Below, one piece after another: positions 36,859 through 44,903 of a DNA stretch of 64,000 nucleotides. Source of the DNA: Microbacterium sp. AZCO (lineage in GTDB: Bacteria > Actinomycetota > Actinomycetes > Actinomycetales > Microbacteriaceae). A program made the position numbers and the translations under genes. The notes below the pieces were generated by a model. That model saw only the letters and a list, made by a program, of their open reading frames with translations. It was not told the DNA's origin and did no database searches. Location of the stretch: the NCBI RefSeq assembly GCF_039614715.1, contig NZ_CP154857.1, positions 744,001-808,000 on the forward strand, given 5' to 3'. Position 1 is the first letter of the stretch. Every line of letters begins with the position of its first letter.

Positions 36859-37536
36859 GTGGACGTGGGTAGACGTTCCCAGGGTGAGGCTGGCGCGTGG
36901 TCGATGGACCTCGTGCGAGCAATCTCGACACTTCGTGATGCGGCCGGGATGACGAATCAGGAGCTGATCGAGCGCTCCGAGATGTCGGCGAGCTACTTCT
37001 ATGGACGGCTGAGGGGCGCCGCGCCGTTCGACGCGAACGACATCGAGAAGCTCGCTCAGGCTCTGGGGACCCATCCGCACGAGATCTCTCGTGTCGCAGC
37101 ATCCATCGGCGACGCTCGAGAGATCGAGCCCATGGTCGACACGGACGCGAAGGAACTGGCGCGGCGGTTGTCCGCGGTATCGCGTGCGCCCCGCCTGGAC
37201 GGATCCGCGTTCGATATCGACGGTCTCCTCAACGAGCTCGCTGAACGTGGGGTCGCGCTGGACCGCGATGAGTGGTCAAGCCTGCTCGCGGGTGAGTCAA
37301 GCACTGTTCGTGTGAGAGTGCTCGAAGGCGTCGGTGCGTATGCCGGCGTCCCGACGGCGTACCTGCTCGACCTCGAGGACGCTGCCGCAGTGGAAGCAGC
37401 GGAGGCGAACTTCGAGTTCCGCGAGGCGCTGAAGGCGTCCGGCGCCGACTCGGTGTCAGCGCGCGCCGTCGGCGAGATCTCGCCTGCCGCGCTGCGCGCC
37501 ATCGCGCAGACCCTCAGGTCGATCTCTGCGCATTAG
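36859..37536 (+). CDS. XRE-family helix-turn-helix regulator, probable element repressor
   Basis: 225 residues from the GTG at 36859; a GTG at 36865 or the ATG at 36904 are alternatives, and 36865 is placed 6 nt after a TAGCCT box, compatible with a leaderless message. The HTH is TNQELIERSEMSASYFYGRL, then PFDANDIEKLAQALGTHPHE (about residues 31-76). The C-terminal half has a second helical region (RVLEGVGAYAGVPTAYLLDL). It is divergent from the transfer operon and followed by an ImmA-type protease, the classic repressor/anti-repressor pair of integrative elements. Confidence 0.83.
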   Translation: MDVGRRSQGEAGAWSMDLVRAISTLRDAAGMTNQELIERSEMSASYFYGRLRGAAPFDANDIEKLAQALGTHPHEISRVAASIGDAREIEPMVDTDAKELARRLSAVSRAPRLDGSAFDIDGLLNELAERGVALDRDEWSSLLAGESSTVRVRVLEGVGAYAGVPTAYLLDLEDAAAVEAAEANFEFREALKASGADSVSARAVGEISPAALRAIAQTLRSISAH

Positions 37537-37545
37537 CGCATTCAC

Positions 37546-37574
37546 CTGACCTCGTCTGCGCCGCGGCGTACAGT
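37546..37574 (+). promoter_or_regulatory. Candidate promoter of the immA operon
   Basis: CTGACC (37546-37551) and TACAGT (37569-37574) with 17-bp spacing lie before the protease gene; GGAGG precedes its ATG. Suggests the protease operon can be transcribed separately from the regulator gene. Confidence 0.45.
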
Positions 37575-37627
37575 GGGGATCATTCGAGCGATCGCTGTGT
37601 CGAGATCGTGATCGGAGGTCAGGCGTC

Positions 37628-38143
37628 ATGAGCTACCGCGCTTCTCGAGATCATGAAGAGTTGCGCGCCCGCGCAGAGGCGCAGCTCGAACGCCTTGACC
37701 TCCCCGGTGACATCGAACTGGAAGACATCGTCCGTCAAGTCGCCCGGGCCACCGGCAAGAGGATCGACGTGGAGCCCGTCGGCGATCGCGACTGGGAGAA
37801 CATCACCGGCCTGGTCCTGTTGACGGCCGACTCGGCCAAGATCCTGGTGCGCAAGTCCGACCCGCGCTGGTACCAGTTCCACACGGTGCTGCACGAGCTG
37901 TCGCACGTCGTGTTCGAGCACGCAGGATGCGCGACACTGCCCGTCAAGCATCCCGGATCTCGCCACGTCCGCGCCGGCCAGACCGTGCTCGCGCGAGGAA
38001 TCGTCACCCCGGACTTCGAACTCGACCTGGACTTCGCCGACACCGAACTCGTGATCGAGGCAGAGGCTGAGAAGCTATCGCAGCTCTTGTCGCGGCTGCT
38101 CCTTCAACCCCGCCACGGCCACGACGAGGCGGTGTTCGGGTGA
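37628..38143 (+). CDS. ImmA/IrrE-type zinc metallopeptidase
   Basis: 171 residues. The zincin motif is in FHTVLHELSHVVFEHAG near residues 83-98 (HELSH), with acidic residues further on (VIEAEAEKLSQLL) for the third ligand. The N-terminal part (LERLDLPGDIELEDIVRQVA) is usual for actinobacterial members. In ICEBs1-type systems such a protease cleaves the XRE repressor and switches on transfer; the same control is inferred from adjacency to the regulator. Its stop overlaps the membrane-protein ATG by 4 bp. Confidence 0.85.
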   Translation: MSYRASRDHEELRARAEAQLERLDLPGDIELEDIVRQVARATGKRIDVEPVGDRDWENITGLVLLTADSAKILVRKSDPRWYQFHTVLHELSHVVFEHAGCATLPVKHPGSRHVRAGQTVLARGIVTPDFELDLDFADTELVIEAEAEKLSQLLSRLLLQPRHGHDEAVFG

Positions 38144-39099
38144 TGACGCTGAGCATCGAGTCCGTCGCGTTCCTCGCGCTGCTGGTACTCACCCTGATCC
38201 GGTTGCCGTCAGCCATTCGCGAGCCGTCGAGTCGACTGACGTGGATCGCCACGATCACGGGGCTCGCTGCCGTGTTCATGGTCGGGGTTGTCGTTCCCTT
38301 GCCGATCGTCGATGGATGGCTCGGGGGAACAAACGTCGCGAACCTCATCCAGAACATCCTCGCAACCACAGCATTCTGGTTCGTCATGCAGGCAGCACTC
38401 ACGCTCGACGGCAGCAGATTCAATCCACGCAGCCTCTGGGAGCTGCCCGCGATGTTCCTCTCGTTCACCGTGCCCTTCCTCCTGATCACCGACCGGGGAT
38501 CGACGACGGATGAGTTCATCAAGGAGTCGGCAGATCAGTTCGGCTTGTGGGCGTACGCGTCGCTCTACATGGGATGCGTCGTCCTGATCATGGTCCGGAT
38601 GCTCCGCGGAATTCACGGACGCAAGCCGCGGCCGTACATCCTCATCCGCATCGGAGCGTGGGCGATCCTCGGAGCGAGCCTCATCGAGATCGTCTACCTC
38701 ACCCTCCGCGTCGCTGGCCTGGGGCGGACCCCGTCGGTCGAAGCAGTCGGGGCTCTATTCACGATTCCGTTCTACGGCGGTGTCGTGCTGGTGTGTGCAG
38801 GGATCATCCTGTTCGCCATCGCCCGCGTGGGCCGGAGATCGATGAACGCCACCCTCGGGCGGCTCCTTGCGAAGGCAAGCCTCGACCGCGGGATGATCGT
38901 GAAGCCGATTCCTGATGAGGACCCAGTTCACGAGACATACCGACTTGCCGTTCGCCTGACCGACATTGCTAACAGCCAGGAGTTGACGAAGCGTGAACGA
39001 GTTCTCCTTCGAGCCGCGACCGAAATGCTCGACCGACAGATGAGGGCGCCGGCGGTGGTCCGGATGTCGAGTGCCGCGGGGACGGTGACCGCACCTTGA
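38140..39099 (+). CDS. MAB_1171c-like multi-spanning membrane protein
   Basis: 319 residues. Seven hydrophobic segments span residues 5-225 (for example SVAFLALLVLTLIRLPSAIR at the start and GALFTIPFYGGVVLVCAGII late). A soluble C-terminal domain of about 75 residues follows (LAVRLTDIANSQELTKRERV), as in the MAB_1171c/DUF6545 proteins that accompany ImmA-type proteases in actinobacteria. It might sense a signal and pass it to the protease/repressor pair; function is not established. It is coupled to both neighbours. Confidence 0.72.
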   Translation: MMTLSIESVAFLALLVLTLIRLPSAIREPSSRLTWIATITGLAAVFMVGVVVPLPIVDGWLGGTNVANLIQNILATTAFWFVMQAALTLDGSRFNPRSLWELPAMFLSFTVPFLLITDRGSTTDEFIKESADQFGLWAYASLYMGCVVLIMVRMLRGIHGRKPRPYILIRIGAWAILGASLIEIVYLTLRVAGLGRTPSVEAVGALFTIPFYGGVVLVCAGIILFAIARVGRRSMNATLGRLLAKASLDRGMIVKPIPDEDPVHETYRLAVRLTDIANSQELTKRERVLLRAATEMLDRQMRAPAVVRMSSAAGTVTAP

Positions 39100-40229
39100 A
39101 ACTGATCGGCACTTTGGCCGCGGTGTCAATGGTGCTCTTGGCGGCTGCGGGAGCACTGATCTGGATGCTGGCACGTCGCGTTGTTGGCGTCGAACCGCGG
39201 CGCAAGACTGTGACCGTGCGTCGCGTCGGCGACGCGATCGAGCTGCCGCGGAGCGACCTCACGGTTGCCAACGGGAGCTACGGCCTTTGGTTTGGGGAAC
39301 GTTTTGAACACCACGCGCTGATCGGGCCCGTGGTGTCGACAGACGGAGATCAGGTCACTCGTCGGGTGCTCAACAAAACTGCACCGATGAGCACGGATCC
39401 CTTCGAAGCTCAGTGGACCGGCCACATCATAAGCGGGCCCGCCGAGATCGACGCCGACTGGGAGGACGTGACGGTGCCGCTTCGCGACGGCACCTCGGCG
39501 CCGGCGTGGCTTTTCCAGGGCAGCACTGCAGAGGCGCCGTGGGTGATTCACGTGCAGGGTGTTCGTACCTCGAGACTCGTGACCCTGCGCTCCGTCGAGG
39601 TGGCACAGAGTTCCGGCCTGACCTCCCTCGTGATCACCTACCGAGGCTCGGGGGACGGACCGCCGGCATCGGCCTCCACACTGGGCCAGCGTGAGTGGAC
39701 CGATCTGGCCGACGCGATCGTATACGCCCGATCTCGAGGGGCCGCAGCCGTCTATGTTGTGGCGTGGTCGATGGGCGCGGGTCTCGCTCTGGAGCTTCTT
39801 CGCCGCGACCCAGCGGCCTTCGACCGGCTTGCGCTGATCGCCCCTGCCACGAACTGGTCGCTCATCATCCGACACGCCGTGAACCGTGCTGGCCTGCCCA
39901 GGTTCGTTGCCTCCCTCGTGACGGGGGCGCTCGCCTCTCGACTGGCGGGTCGACTGCTCGGGATGCCCGCACCGCTCGACTTCGACCGGCTCGATTGGAG
40001 TCAGAACCTCACGACACATGTGCCGATGACCGTGGTCCACTCAAGAGGGGATGAGGAGATCCCCTTCGAGCTCACGCGCGCCTTCGTCGCCGCGCACCCA
40101 GACATCACGCTTGTGGAGACAGCGGCAGCTCCGCATGGATGGGAGGCTAACGTCGACCCGGGAGTTTTCAGGTCGGCGCTGACCTCTTGGCTCGACAGCT
40201 CGGAAGCAAGCAAGCCGCAGACGCCGTGA
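39096..40229 (+). CDS. Membrane-anchored alpha/beta hydrolase
   Basis: 377 residues. The start is a TTG overlapping the upstream stop (TTGA), with no better in-frame start before the membrane helix (residues 5-28). The hydrolase nucleophile elbow is VVAWSMGAGLALEL near residue 227 (G-x-S-x-G-like with WSMGAG), the acid is probably in VVHSRGDEEIPFEL near 315, and the His in AAPHGWEANV near 345. The triad appears complete. Substrate unknown. As last gene of the repressor-protease-membrane operon it may process a signalling molecule; this is speculation. Confidence 0.75.
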   Translation: MKLIGTLAAVSMVLLAAAGALIWMLARRVVGVEPRRKTVTVRRVGDAIELPRSDLTVANGSYGLWFGERFEHHALIGPVVSTDGDQVTRRVLNKTAPMSTDPFEAQWTGHIISGPAEIDADWEDVTVPLRDGTSAPAWLFQGSTAEAPWVIHVQGVRTSRLVTLRSVEVAQSSGLTSLVITYRGSGDGPPASASTLGQREWTDLADAIVYARSRGAAAVYVVAWSMGAGLALELLRRDPAAFDRLALIAPATNWSLIIRHAVNRAGLPRFVASLVTGALASRLAGRLLGMPAPLDFDRLDWSQNLTTHVPMTVVHSRGDEEIPFELTRAFVAAHPDITLVETAAAPHGWEANVDPGVFRSALTSWLDSSEASKPQTP

Positions 40230-40472
40230 GGGTGGAGCTGAGGGAGCGCGCTCATGTCGCTGGACCCGGTTGCGCCGGAGATCATGAGCCTGCGGACGCG
40301 CGATTGACGCGACTCTCACAAACGCGCCATGGCCCTGGCCTGCTGCCGCCGAGCATCGAACCGCGCATCGTGAATCACTCGCGGGACCTTGGAAGCCGGG
40401 GATGGAGACACAGGCCATTCCCGCCCGATTGAGGTCGCACCGCCGATCCACGCAGTTGTGGGGCGAGTCGAC
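40230..40472. other. Gene-free stretch between regulatory operon and arsenic island
   Basis: 243 bp without a convincing coding frame, RNA gene or strong terminator. The two flanking operons converge here. It marks the boundary of the arsenic module. Confidence 0.5.
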
Positions 40473-40874
40473 TCAGCTGGACAGTTCCCCGGCAAGGATG
40501 CGGACACGAGCCGCGATGGCGTCGCGCATTCCGCGCACACCATCGAGATCCCAGTGCTCAGGGTTGGGGAATTCCCATTCGACGTGCCGCCCGCGGATGG
40601 GCGCGGGGAGCTGCAAGCCGGGCTTCATTGTGACGACGACATCGGCGGTCGCCAGATCCGTCTCCGTCACCAGCCGTGGACGTGCTGCAGAGGTGTCGGC
40701 CCCCACTTCCTGAAGCGATTGTGCGACGACCGGGTTGATCTCGTCTGCGGGCTTGAGACCCGCGCTGGTCGCGTGAAACTCGCCTGGCGCGATGACACCG
40801 AGCAGGTGCGCGCCGAGCTGCGATCGGCCGGCGTTGTGCTGGCAGATGAAGAGGACGGTGGGCGGGGTGGTCAT
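40473..40874 (-). CDS. Divergent low-molecular-weight phosphatase / arsenate reductase-like protein
   Basis: 133 residues from the ATG at 40874, which overlaps the flavoprotein stop. The nucleophile loop FICQHNAGRSQLGA (Cys near residue 11) is intact as in arsenate reductases. The region where the other two reductases of this island have TMGCGDACP instead reads TMKPGLQLPAP, so the extra cysteines are missing. It may act on another substrate, or reduce arsenate with external thiols. It is last in the reductase-pstS-flavoprotein operon. Confidence 0.75.
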   Translation of the reverse strand: MTTPPTVLFICQHNAGRSQLGAHLLGVIAPGEFHATSAGLKPADEINPVVAQSLQEVGADTSAARPRLVTETDLATADVVVTMKPGLQLPAPIRGRHVEWEFPNPEHWDLDGVRGMRDAIAARVRILAGELSS

Positions 40875-42253
40875 GCGGGGACTCCAAGGGGAAGGTGGGC
40901 GCGGGACCACGCCTGCGTCGCCGTCTGCACGGCGTCCCAGGGCGACCCGAGCGGCGGGGTGTACGAGAGATCCAGGTCACTGACCTGGTCGATGGTGAGG
41001 CCGGCGAACAGCGCGGTCGCGTACGTGTCGACGCGCTTCGCGGTCTCAGTGCCGAGACGCCCGACCAGCTGCGCGCCGAGAAGCCGCCCGGTGTCGCGGT
41101 CGCCGGTGATGCAGAAGCTGATCGGCTGCGCACCTGGGTAGTAGCGCTTGTGGTCGTCCGCCACAGCCTGCGTGGTCGCCGGTGCATAGCCGGCGGCCGC
41201 TGCCTCGTGCTCACGGAGCCCGGTGCGCGCCGCGACGATGTCGAAGACCTTGACGACCTGGGTGCCGACGGATCCGGCGAACCGCGCCTCGCCACCCAGC
41301 GCGTTCTCGCCCGCGACGCGCCCCTGCTTGTGGGCGGTGGTACCGAGCGGCAGATACGTGACGCCGAGCAGGCGATGGTGGGTCACGACGCCGTCACCCG
41401 CGGCGAAGACGTGAGGGATACCGGTGCGCATCTGCTCGTCGACGACCACCGCCCGGCCCGCGCCGAGCTGCGCTCCGGCGTCCTCGAGCAAGGCCGTGTT
41501 GGGGCGAACACCGACGACCGCGAGAACCAGATCCGCGCTGTGCGACACCGGCTCGCCGAGGTGCTCGGCGTGGACCACGAGCCCGGAGTCGGCCTTCTCG
41601 ACGGCCGTCACGGTGGTGTTCGTGTGCACGTCGACGCCGTGCTCGACCAACTCGTCGTGCACGAGCGCCGCGAGTTCGGGGTCCAGGGTGGAGAGCACCT
41701 CGGGGCCACGCTGCAGCTGGGTCACCCGCATCCCGCGCGCCCGGAACCCTTCGGCCATCTCCAGGCCGACATAGCCCGCGCCGATGATCACCGCGCTGTT
41801 GGGCGCACGGCTGGCAAGGTGCGCGTCCAGCGCGAAGGTGTCACCCATCGAGTGGATGACGTGTACGCCGTCCTCGGGGCCGAGATCGCCCAGCCCCGCG
41901 ATGCCGGCGAAGGAGGGCAGGGCGCCGGTGCCGACGATGAGCTCGTCGTACGAGATCTCGGATTCCCCATTACCATCGCGGACCGTCAGGCGCCGCTGCT
42001 CGGCGTCGATTCGGGTCGCCAGGGTGTTCAGTCGCAGCCTCATGCCCGTCGCCTCGAGATCGGCGTGAGTGCGGTGCGCGAGCGACTGCCACGGCTTCAC
42101 GTCACCCGAGAAGTAATACGGGATGCCGCAGATCGAATAGTTCGGATACTCGTCCGCAACGACGACGGTCACGTCGACAGTGGGGTCCAGCTCTCGGGCG
42201 CGGAGCGCGGCGGAGATCCCCGCGTCGCTGCCGCCGATAGCGACGATATGCAT
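40871..42253 (-). CDS. FAD-dependent pyridine nucleotide-disulfide oxidoreductase, CoA-disulfide reductase type
   Basis: 460 residues. The FAD motif is IVAIGGSDAGISAALRA at the N-terminus. The single redox cysteine Cys42 lies in NYSICGIPYYFSGD, typical of CoA-disulfide reductase/NADH oxidase proteins. The NAD motif VIIGAGYVGLEMAEGF is near residue 155, and the second FAD motif VFAAGDGVVTHH near 285. A C-terminal dimerisation domain is present. In this operon it probably regenerates a low-molecular-weight thiol or reductase partner; inferred. It overlaps the following reductase-like gene by 4 bp. Confidence 0.87.
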   Translation of the reverse strand: MHIVAIGGSDAGISAALRARELDPTVDVTVVVADEYPNYSICGIPYYFSGDVKPWQSLAHRTHADLEATGMRLRLNTLATRIDAEQRRLTVRDGNGESEISYDELIVGTGALPSFAGIAGLGDLGPEDGVHVIHSMGDTFALDAHLASRAPNSAVIIGAGYVGLEMAEGFRARGMRVTQLQRGPEVLSTLDPELAALVHDELVEHGVDVHTNTTVTAVEKADSGLVVHAEHLGEPVSHSADLVLAVVGVRPNTALLEDAGAQLGAGRAVVVDEQMRTGIPHVFAAGDGVVTHHRLLGVTYLPLGTTAHKQGRVAGENALGGEARFAGSVGTQVVKVFDIVAARTGLREHEAAAAGYAPATTQAVADDHKRYYPGAQPISFCITGDRDTGRLLGAQLVGRLGTETAKRVDTYATALFAGLTIDQVSDLDLSYTPPLGSPWDAVQTATQAWSRAHLPLGVPA

Positions 42254-42283
42254 GTCTGAAGTCCTTCGGATTGTGCGGGGCGG

Positions 42284-43231
42284 TCAGTCGAGGCTGGCGA
42301 GTTCGTCCTGCGCGGTGTCGGTCTGCTTGTCCGTGAGCGGGACGAACAGCGAGGACTGAGCGATCGCGTCGGCATTGTCGACGTAGTAGTCCACGAACGC
42401 CTTCACCGCCGCCTCATCCGCGTAGGAGTTGTTGTTGACGTAGATGAACAGCGGCCGGCCGAGCGGCGCGTACGTGCCGTCCTGCACGGTCTCGACGGAC
42501 GGGGCGACGCAGCCGTCGCCGCCGTCGACCTCGAGGCCCTTGACGACGTCCGCGTTCTCTTCGAGATAGGTGAAGCCGAAGTAGCCCAGCGCACCCTCGT
42601 CTGCCTTGACACCCTGAACCGTGACGTCGTCATCCTCGGAGCCCGTGTAGTCGCTGCGACTGCTTCCCTCTTCACCGTTGATTGCTTCGGTGAAGTAGTC
42701 GAACGTGCCCGAATCAGCACCCGGCCCGAAGAGCGTGAGCGGAACGTTCGGGTATGAGGGGTCGATCTGGTTCCAGTTGGTGACCGCTCCCTGGGATTCG
42801 GCCGCCCAGATCGTTTTCAACTGGTCGACAGTGAGGCAGTCCACCCAGTCGTTCTCGGGATTGACCACGACGGAGATCCCGTCGTTGGCGATCACTATCT
42901 CCGTGTACTCGACACCCGCAGCCTCGCACTTCGCTGCCTCATCGTCGTCGATCGGCCGGGAGGCGTTGGAGATGTCTGTTTCGCCGGAGCAGAAGGACCG
43001 GAACCCGCCACCGGTGCCGGTGATCTGGACCGTCACCGCCACGTCCGGCTGGACGCCCGCGAACTGGATCGATGCCGCCTTCGTGAGGGGGCCGACCGTG
43101 GAGGAGCCGTCGCTGACGACGGTCCCGCTCACGGTCTCGCCAGAGTCACCGATCGATTCGCCAGCACATCCACTCAACGCGAGTGCCGCGAGGAGGATCG
43201 TCGCCGCGGCGAGCGGCGCCGTGCGGTTCAT
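42284..43231 (-). CDS. pstS: PstS-like phosphate (oxyanion)-binding lipoprotein
   Basis: 315 residues. A lipoprotein signal is evident (lipobox LALSGC, Cys22). The mature protein follows the PstS pattern: VVSDGSSTVGPLTKAASIQF, GTGGGFRSFCSGETDISNAS, then GADSGTFDYFTEAI and GALGYFGFTYLEENADVVKG. Ser/Thr/Asp residues of the anion pocket are visible. No PstC, PstA or PstB genes are nearby. Its ATG overlaps the arsenate reductase stop by 4 bp, so it is expressed with arsenic genes; it may favour phosphate uptake under arsenate stress or bind arsenate. Role inferred. Confidence 0.88.
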   Translation of the reverse strand: MNRTAPLAAATILLAALALSGCAGESIGDSGETVSGTVVSDGSSTVGPLTKAASIQFAGVQPDVAVTVQITGTGGGFRSFCSGETDISNASRPIDDDEAAKCEAAGVEYTEIVIANDGISVVVNPENDWVDCLTVDQLKTIWAAESQGAVTNWNQIDPSYPNVPLTLFGPGADSGTFDYFTEAINGEEGSSRSDYTGSEDDDVTVQGVKADEGALGYFGFTYLEENADVVKGLEVDGGDGCVAPSVETVQDGTYAPLGRPLFIYVNNNSYADEAAVKAFVDYYVDNADAIAQSSLFVPLTDKQTDTAQDELASLD

Positions 43232-43647
43232 GGCTGCGCCACCCGCTCCGGAAGCAGGTCGTCGAGCAGCGCCTCGATGCGCAGGCGGATCTCGTCCCGG
43301 ATGGGACGGACGGCTTCGATCCCCTGCCCGGCTGGGTCGTCGAGTTCCCAGTCCTCGTAGCGCTTGCCGGGGAAGATCGGGCACGCGTCGCCGCAGCCCA
43401 TCGTGATGACGACGTCGGATTCCTTGACGGCGTCGACGGTCAGCACCTTCGGGGTGTTGCCGGCGATGTCGATGCCTTCCTCGGCCATCGCCTCGACGGC
43501 CACCGGGTTGATGACGTCCTTGGGTGCGGACCCCGCGGAGATGACCTCGACATCGTCGCCACCCAGCGCACGGAGGTACCCCGCCGCCATCTGCGAACGG
43601 CCGGCGTTGTGGACGCAGACGAACAGGACGGTGGGCTTGTCGCTCAT
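43228..43647 (-). CDS. arsC: Arsenate reductase, low-molecular-weight phosphatase type
   Basis: 139 residues from the ATG at 43647; an upstream in-frame start at 43668 is less likely. Catalytic Cys in LFVCVHNAGRSQMAAGYLRA. A second motif VITMGCGDACPIFPGKRYED supplies two more Cys and is followed by WELDDPAGQG and RDEIRLRIEALL. This matches the thioredoxin or mycothiol-linked ArsC types of actinobacteria. First gene of the operon arsC-pstS-flavoprotein-reductase, behind an operator-like repeat at 43677. Confidence 0.93.
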   Translation of the reverse strand: MSDKPTVLFVCVHNAGRSQMAAGYLRALGGDDVEVISAGSAPKDVINPVAVEAMAEEGIDIAGNTPKVLTVDAVKESDVVITMGCGDACPIFPGKRYEDWELDDPAGQGIEAVRPIRDEIRLRIEALLDDLLPERVAQP

Positions 43648-43676
43648 GGCGGTCTCGCTTTCTCTCACCAGAAAGC

Positions 43677-43692
43677 ATAGACCGTGATCTAT
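43677..43692 (-). promoter_or_regulatory. ArsR-type operator candidate before arsC
   Basis: ATAGACCGTGATCTAT is an inverted repeat (ATAGA, 6-nt spacer, TCTAT). It shares its half-sites with the repeat over the fused arsR start (44589-44604). It lies 30 bp before the arsC ATG, with a TATGCT -10-like box on the minus strand inside it. Confidence 0.6.
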
Positions 43693-43696
43693 CTAT

Positions 43697-44590
43697 TTAT
43701 CGAGTCGGGGCAGATGAACTTTCGGGGAACAACTCATCGAGCAGCCTGCGGACGCGCCCTTCGATGTCGTCCCTGATCGCACGAACTTGCTCAGGTGACT
43801 TGCCGACCGGGTCGTCGAGTTCCCAGTCCAGGTAGCGGCGGCCGGGGTAGACCGGGCATGCGTCGCCGCAGCCCATCGTGACGACGACGTCGGCCGCGCG
43901 GACGGCTTCATCGGTGAGCGGCTTCGGGAACTCGCCACCCAGCGAAACACCGATCTCATTGAGCGCGGTGACGATGCTCTGGCGCACATCACTGACTGGC
44001 TCCGAGCCGGCCGTTCGCACCGCGACTCGGTCACCGGCGAGCTGCCTGAGGATTCCGGCCGCGATCTGCGAGCGACCGGCGTTCTGCACGCAGACGAAGA
44101 GCACAGTCGGCACGGTCGGCGTGAGCACGTCATCACGTTGGAGTGCCTCCAGCCGTGAGGCGGCGAACGTCGCCGTGCGGCTGGCCAGCATTGGGGACTG
44201 CGAGTGACCCGCCAGGAGCTGGTGGCTGTCCAGGACGATCGCGCGGACGGTCTCACGGCTGAACACGCCGTGGAAGCGGACGGAAAGGTCATCGGCGATG
44301 CGCTCGAGATCGGGCTCGTCCGCGGGCTCTGCGCCGCCGAGGATCGAGTCGACAAGATCGGCGTGGGCAGGGGCGATCGAGTACCAGACGCGGCGCCCGT
44401 CCGGCTCGCGCACGACGATGCCGTCGTCGTGCAGCGCCTTCATGTGGTGACTGACCGTCGGCTGCCGCAGTTCCAGGGACTTCGCCAGTGCCCCGACGAG
44501 GGCCCGCCCATCCTGCGAGTCACGGATCAGTCGGAGTATGCGCACACGGGTCTGATCCCCCAATGAGGTGATGCTCACCGCAGGATTCAT
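43697..44590 (-). CDS. ArsR repressor fused to a helical domain and arsenate reductase
   Basis: 297 residues from the ATG at 44590. Residues 1-90 are an ArsR-type winged helix (LGDQTRVRILRLIRDS, LRQPTVSHHMKALHDDG). Residues 95-160 form a three-helix region as found before some actinobacterial reductases (ERIADDLSVRFHGVFSRETV). The reductase domain has VLFVCVQNAGRSQIAAGILR, where the usual His after the Cys is Gln, and VVTMGCGDACPVYPGRRYLD. The fused sensor and enzyme could couple arsenate reduction to derepression. It probably represses itself and the adjacent arsC operon through shared repeats. Confidence 0.87.
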   Translation of the reverse strand: MNPAVSITSLGDQTRVRILRLIRDSQDGRALVGALAKSLELRQPTVSHHMKALHDDGIVVREPDGRRVWYSIAPAHADLVDSILGGAEPADEPDLERIADDLSVRFHGVFSRETVRAIVLDSHQLLAGHSQSPMLASRTATFAASRLEALQRDDVLTPTVPTVLFVCVQNAGRSQIAAGILRQLAGDRVAVRTAGSEPVSDVRQSIVTALNEIGVSLGGEFPKPLTDEAVRAADVVVTMGCGDACPVYPGRRYLDWELDDPVGKSPEQVRAIRDDIEGRVRRLLDELFPESSSAPTR

Positions 44591-44604
44591 AGACGGAAGT
44601 CTAT
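44589..44604 (-). promoter_or_regulatory. ArsR-type operator candidate over the fused arsR start
   Basis: ATAGAC-GGAA-GTCTAT is a perfect 6-bp inverted repeat covering the start codon and a TAGACT -10-like box on the minus strand. The start would be leaderless. Half-sites match those at 43677-43692. Confidence 0.65.
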
Positions 44605-44622
44605 CGACGACTCCGGTCGGCG

Positions 44623-44901
44623 TCACACGAGCGCGAACGCCAGATCACGGGCGCGGAGCCCAAGGCTCGTCACCACCCACGCCCCGTCCGAGCGCTCGAT
44701 CCAGTGCAGGCTCGCCAGTTGCCAGAGAATCTGGCCGGCGATCCGCGGCAACCGGCGGGCGTGAGCGGATGTGAGAGCCGTCCGACGCTCAGCCCACACC
44801 CGCGCGACATCGTCGCTATCGCGAGCTCCACCGCCGTTCACGATGTCGAGCACGATCAGGCGCGACTCGCTGAGGTATCGCCGGATGGTCGCGTCGTCCA
44901 T
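44623..44901 (-). CDS. Hypothetical protein in the arsenic island
   Basis: 92 residues from the ATG at 44901, 2 bp after the acetyltransferase stop. Helical with a possible winged-helix pattern (ARRLPRIAGQILWQLASLHW, then IERSDGAWVVTSLGLRARDL). No metal-binding Cys pair and no recognised family. Co-transcribed with the acetyltransferase and monooxygenase genes. Confidence 0.6.
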   Translation of the reverse strand: MDDATIRRYLSESRLIVLDIVNGGGARDSDDVARVWAERRTALTSAHARRLPRIAGQILWQLASLHWIERSDGAWVVTSLGLRARDLAFALV

Positions 44902-44903
44902 GC

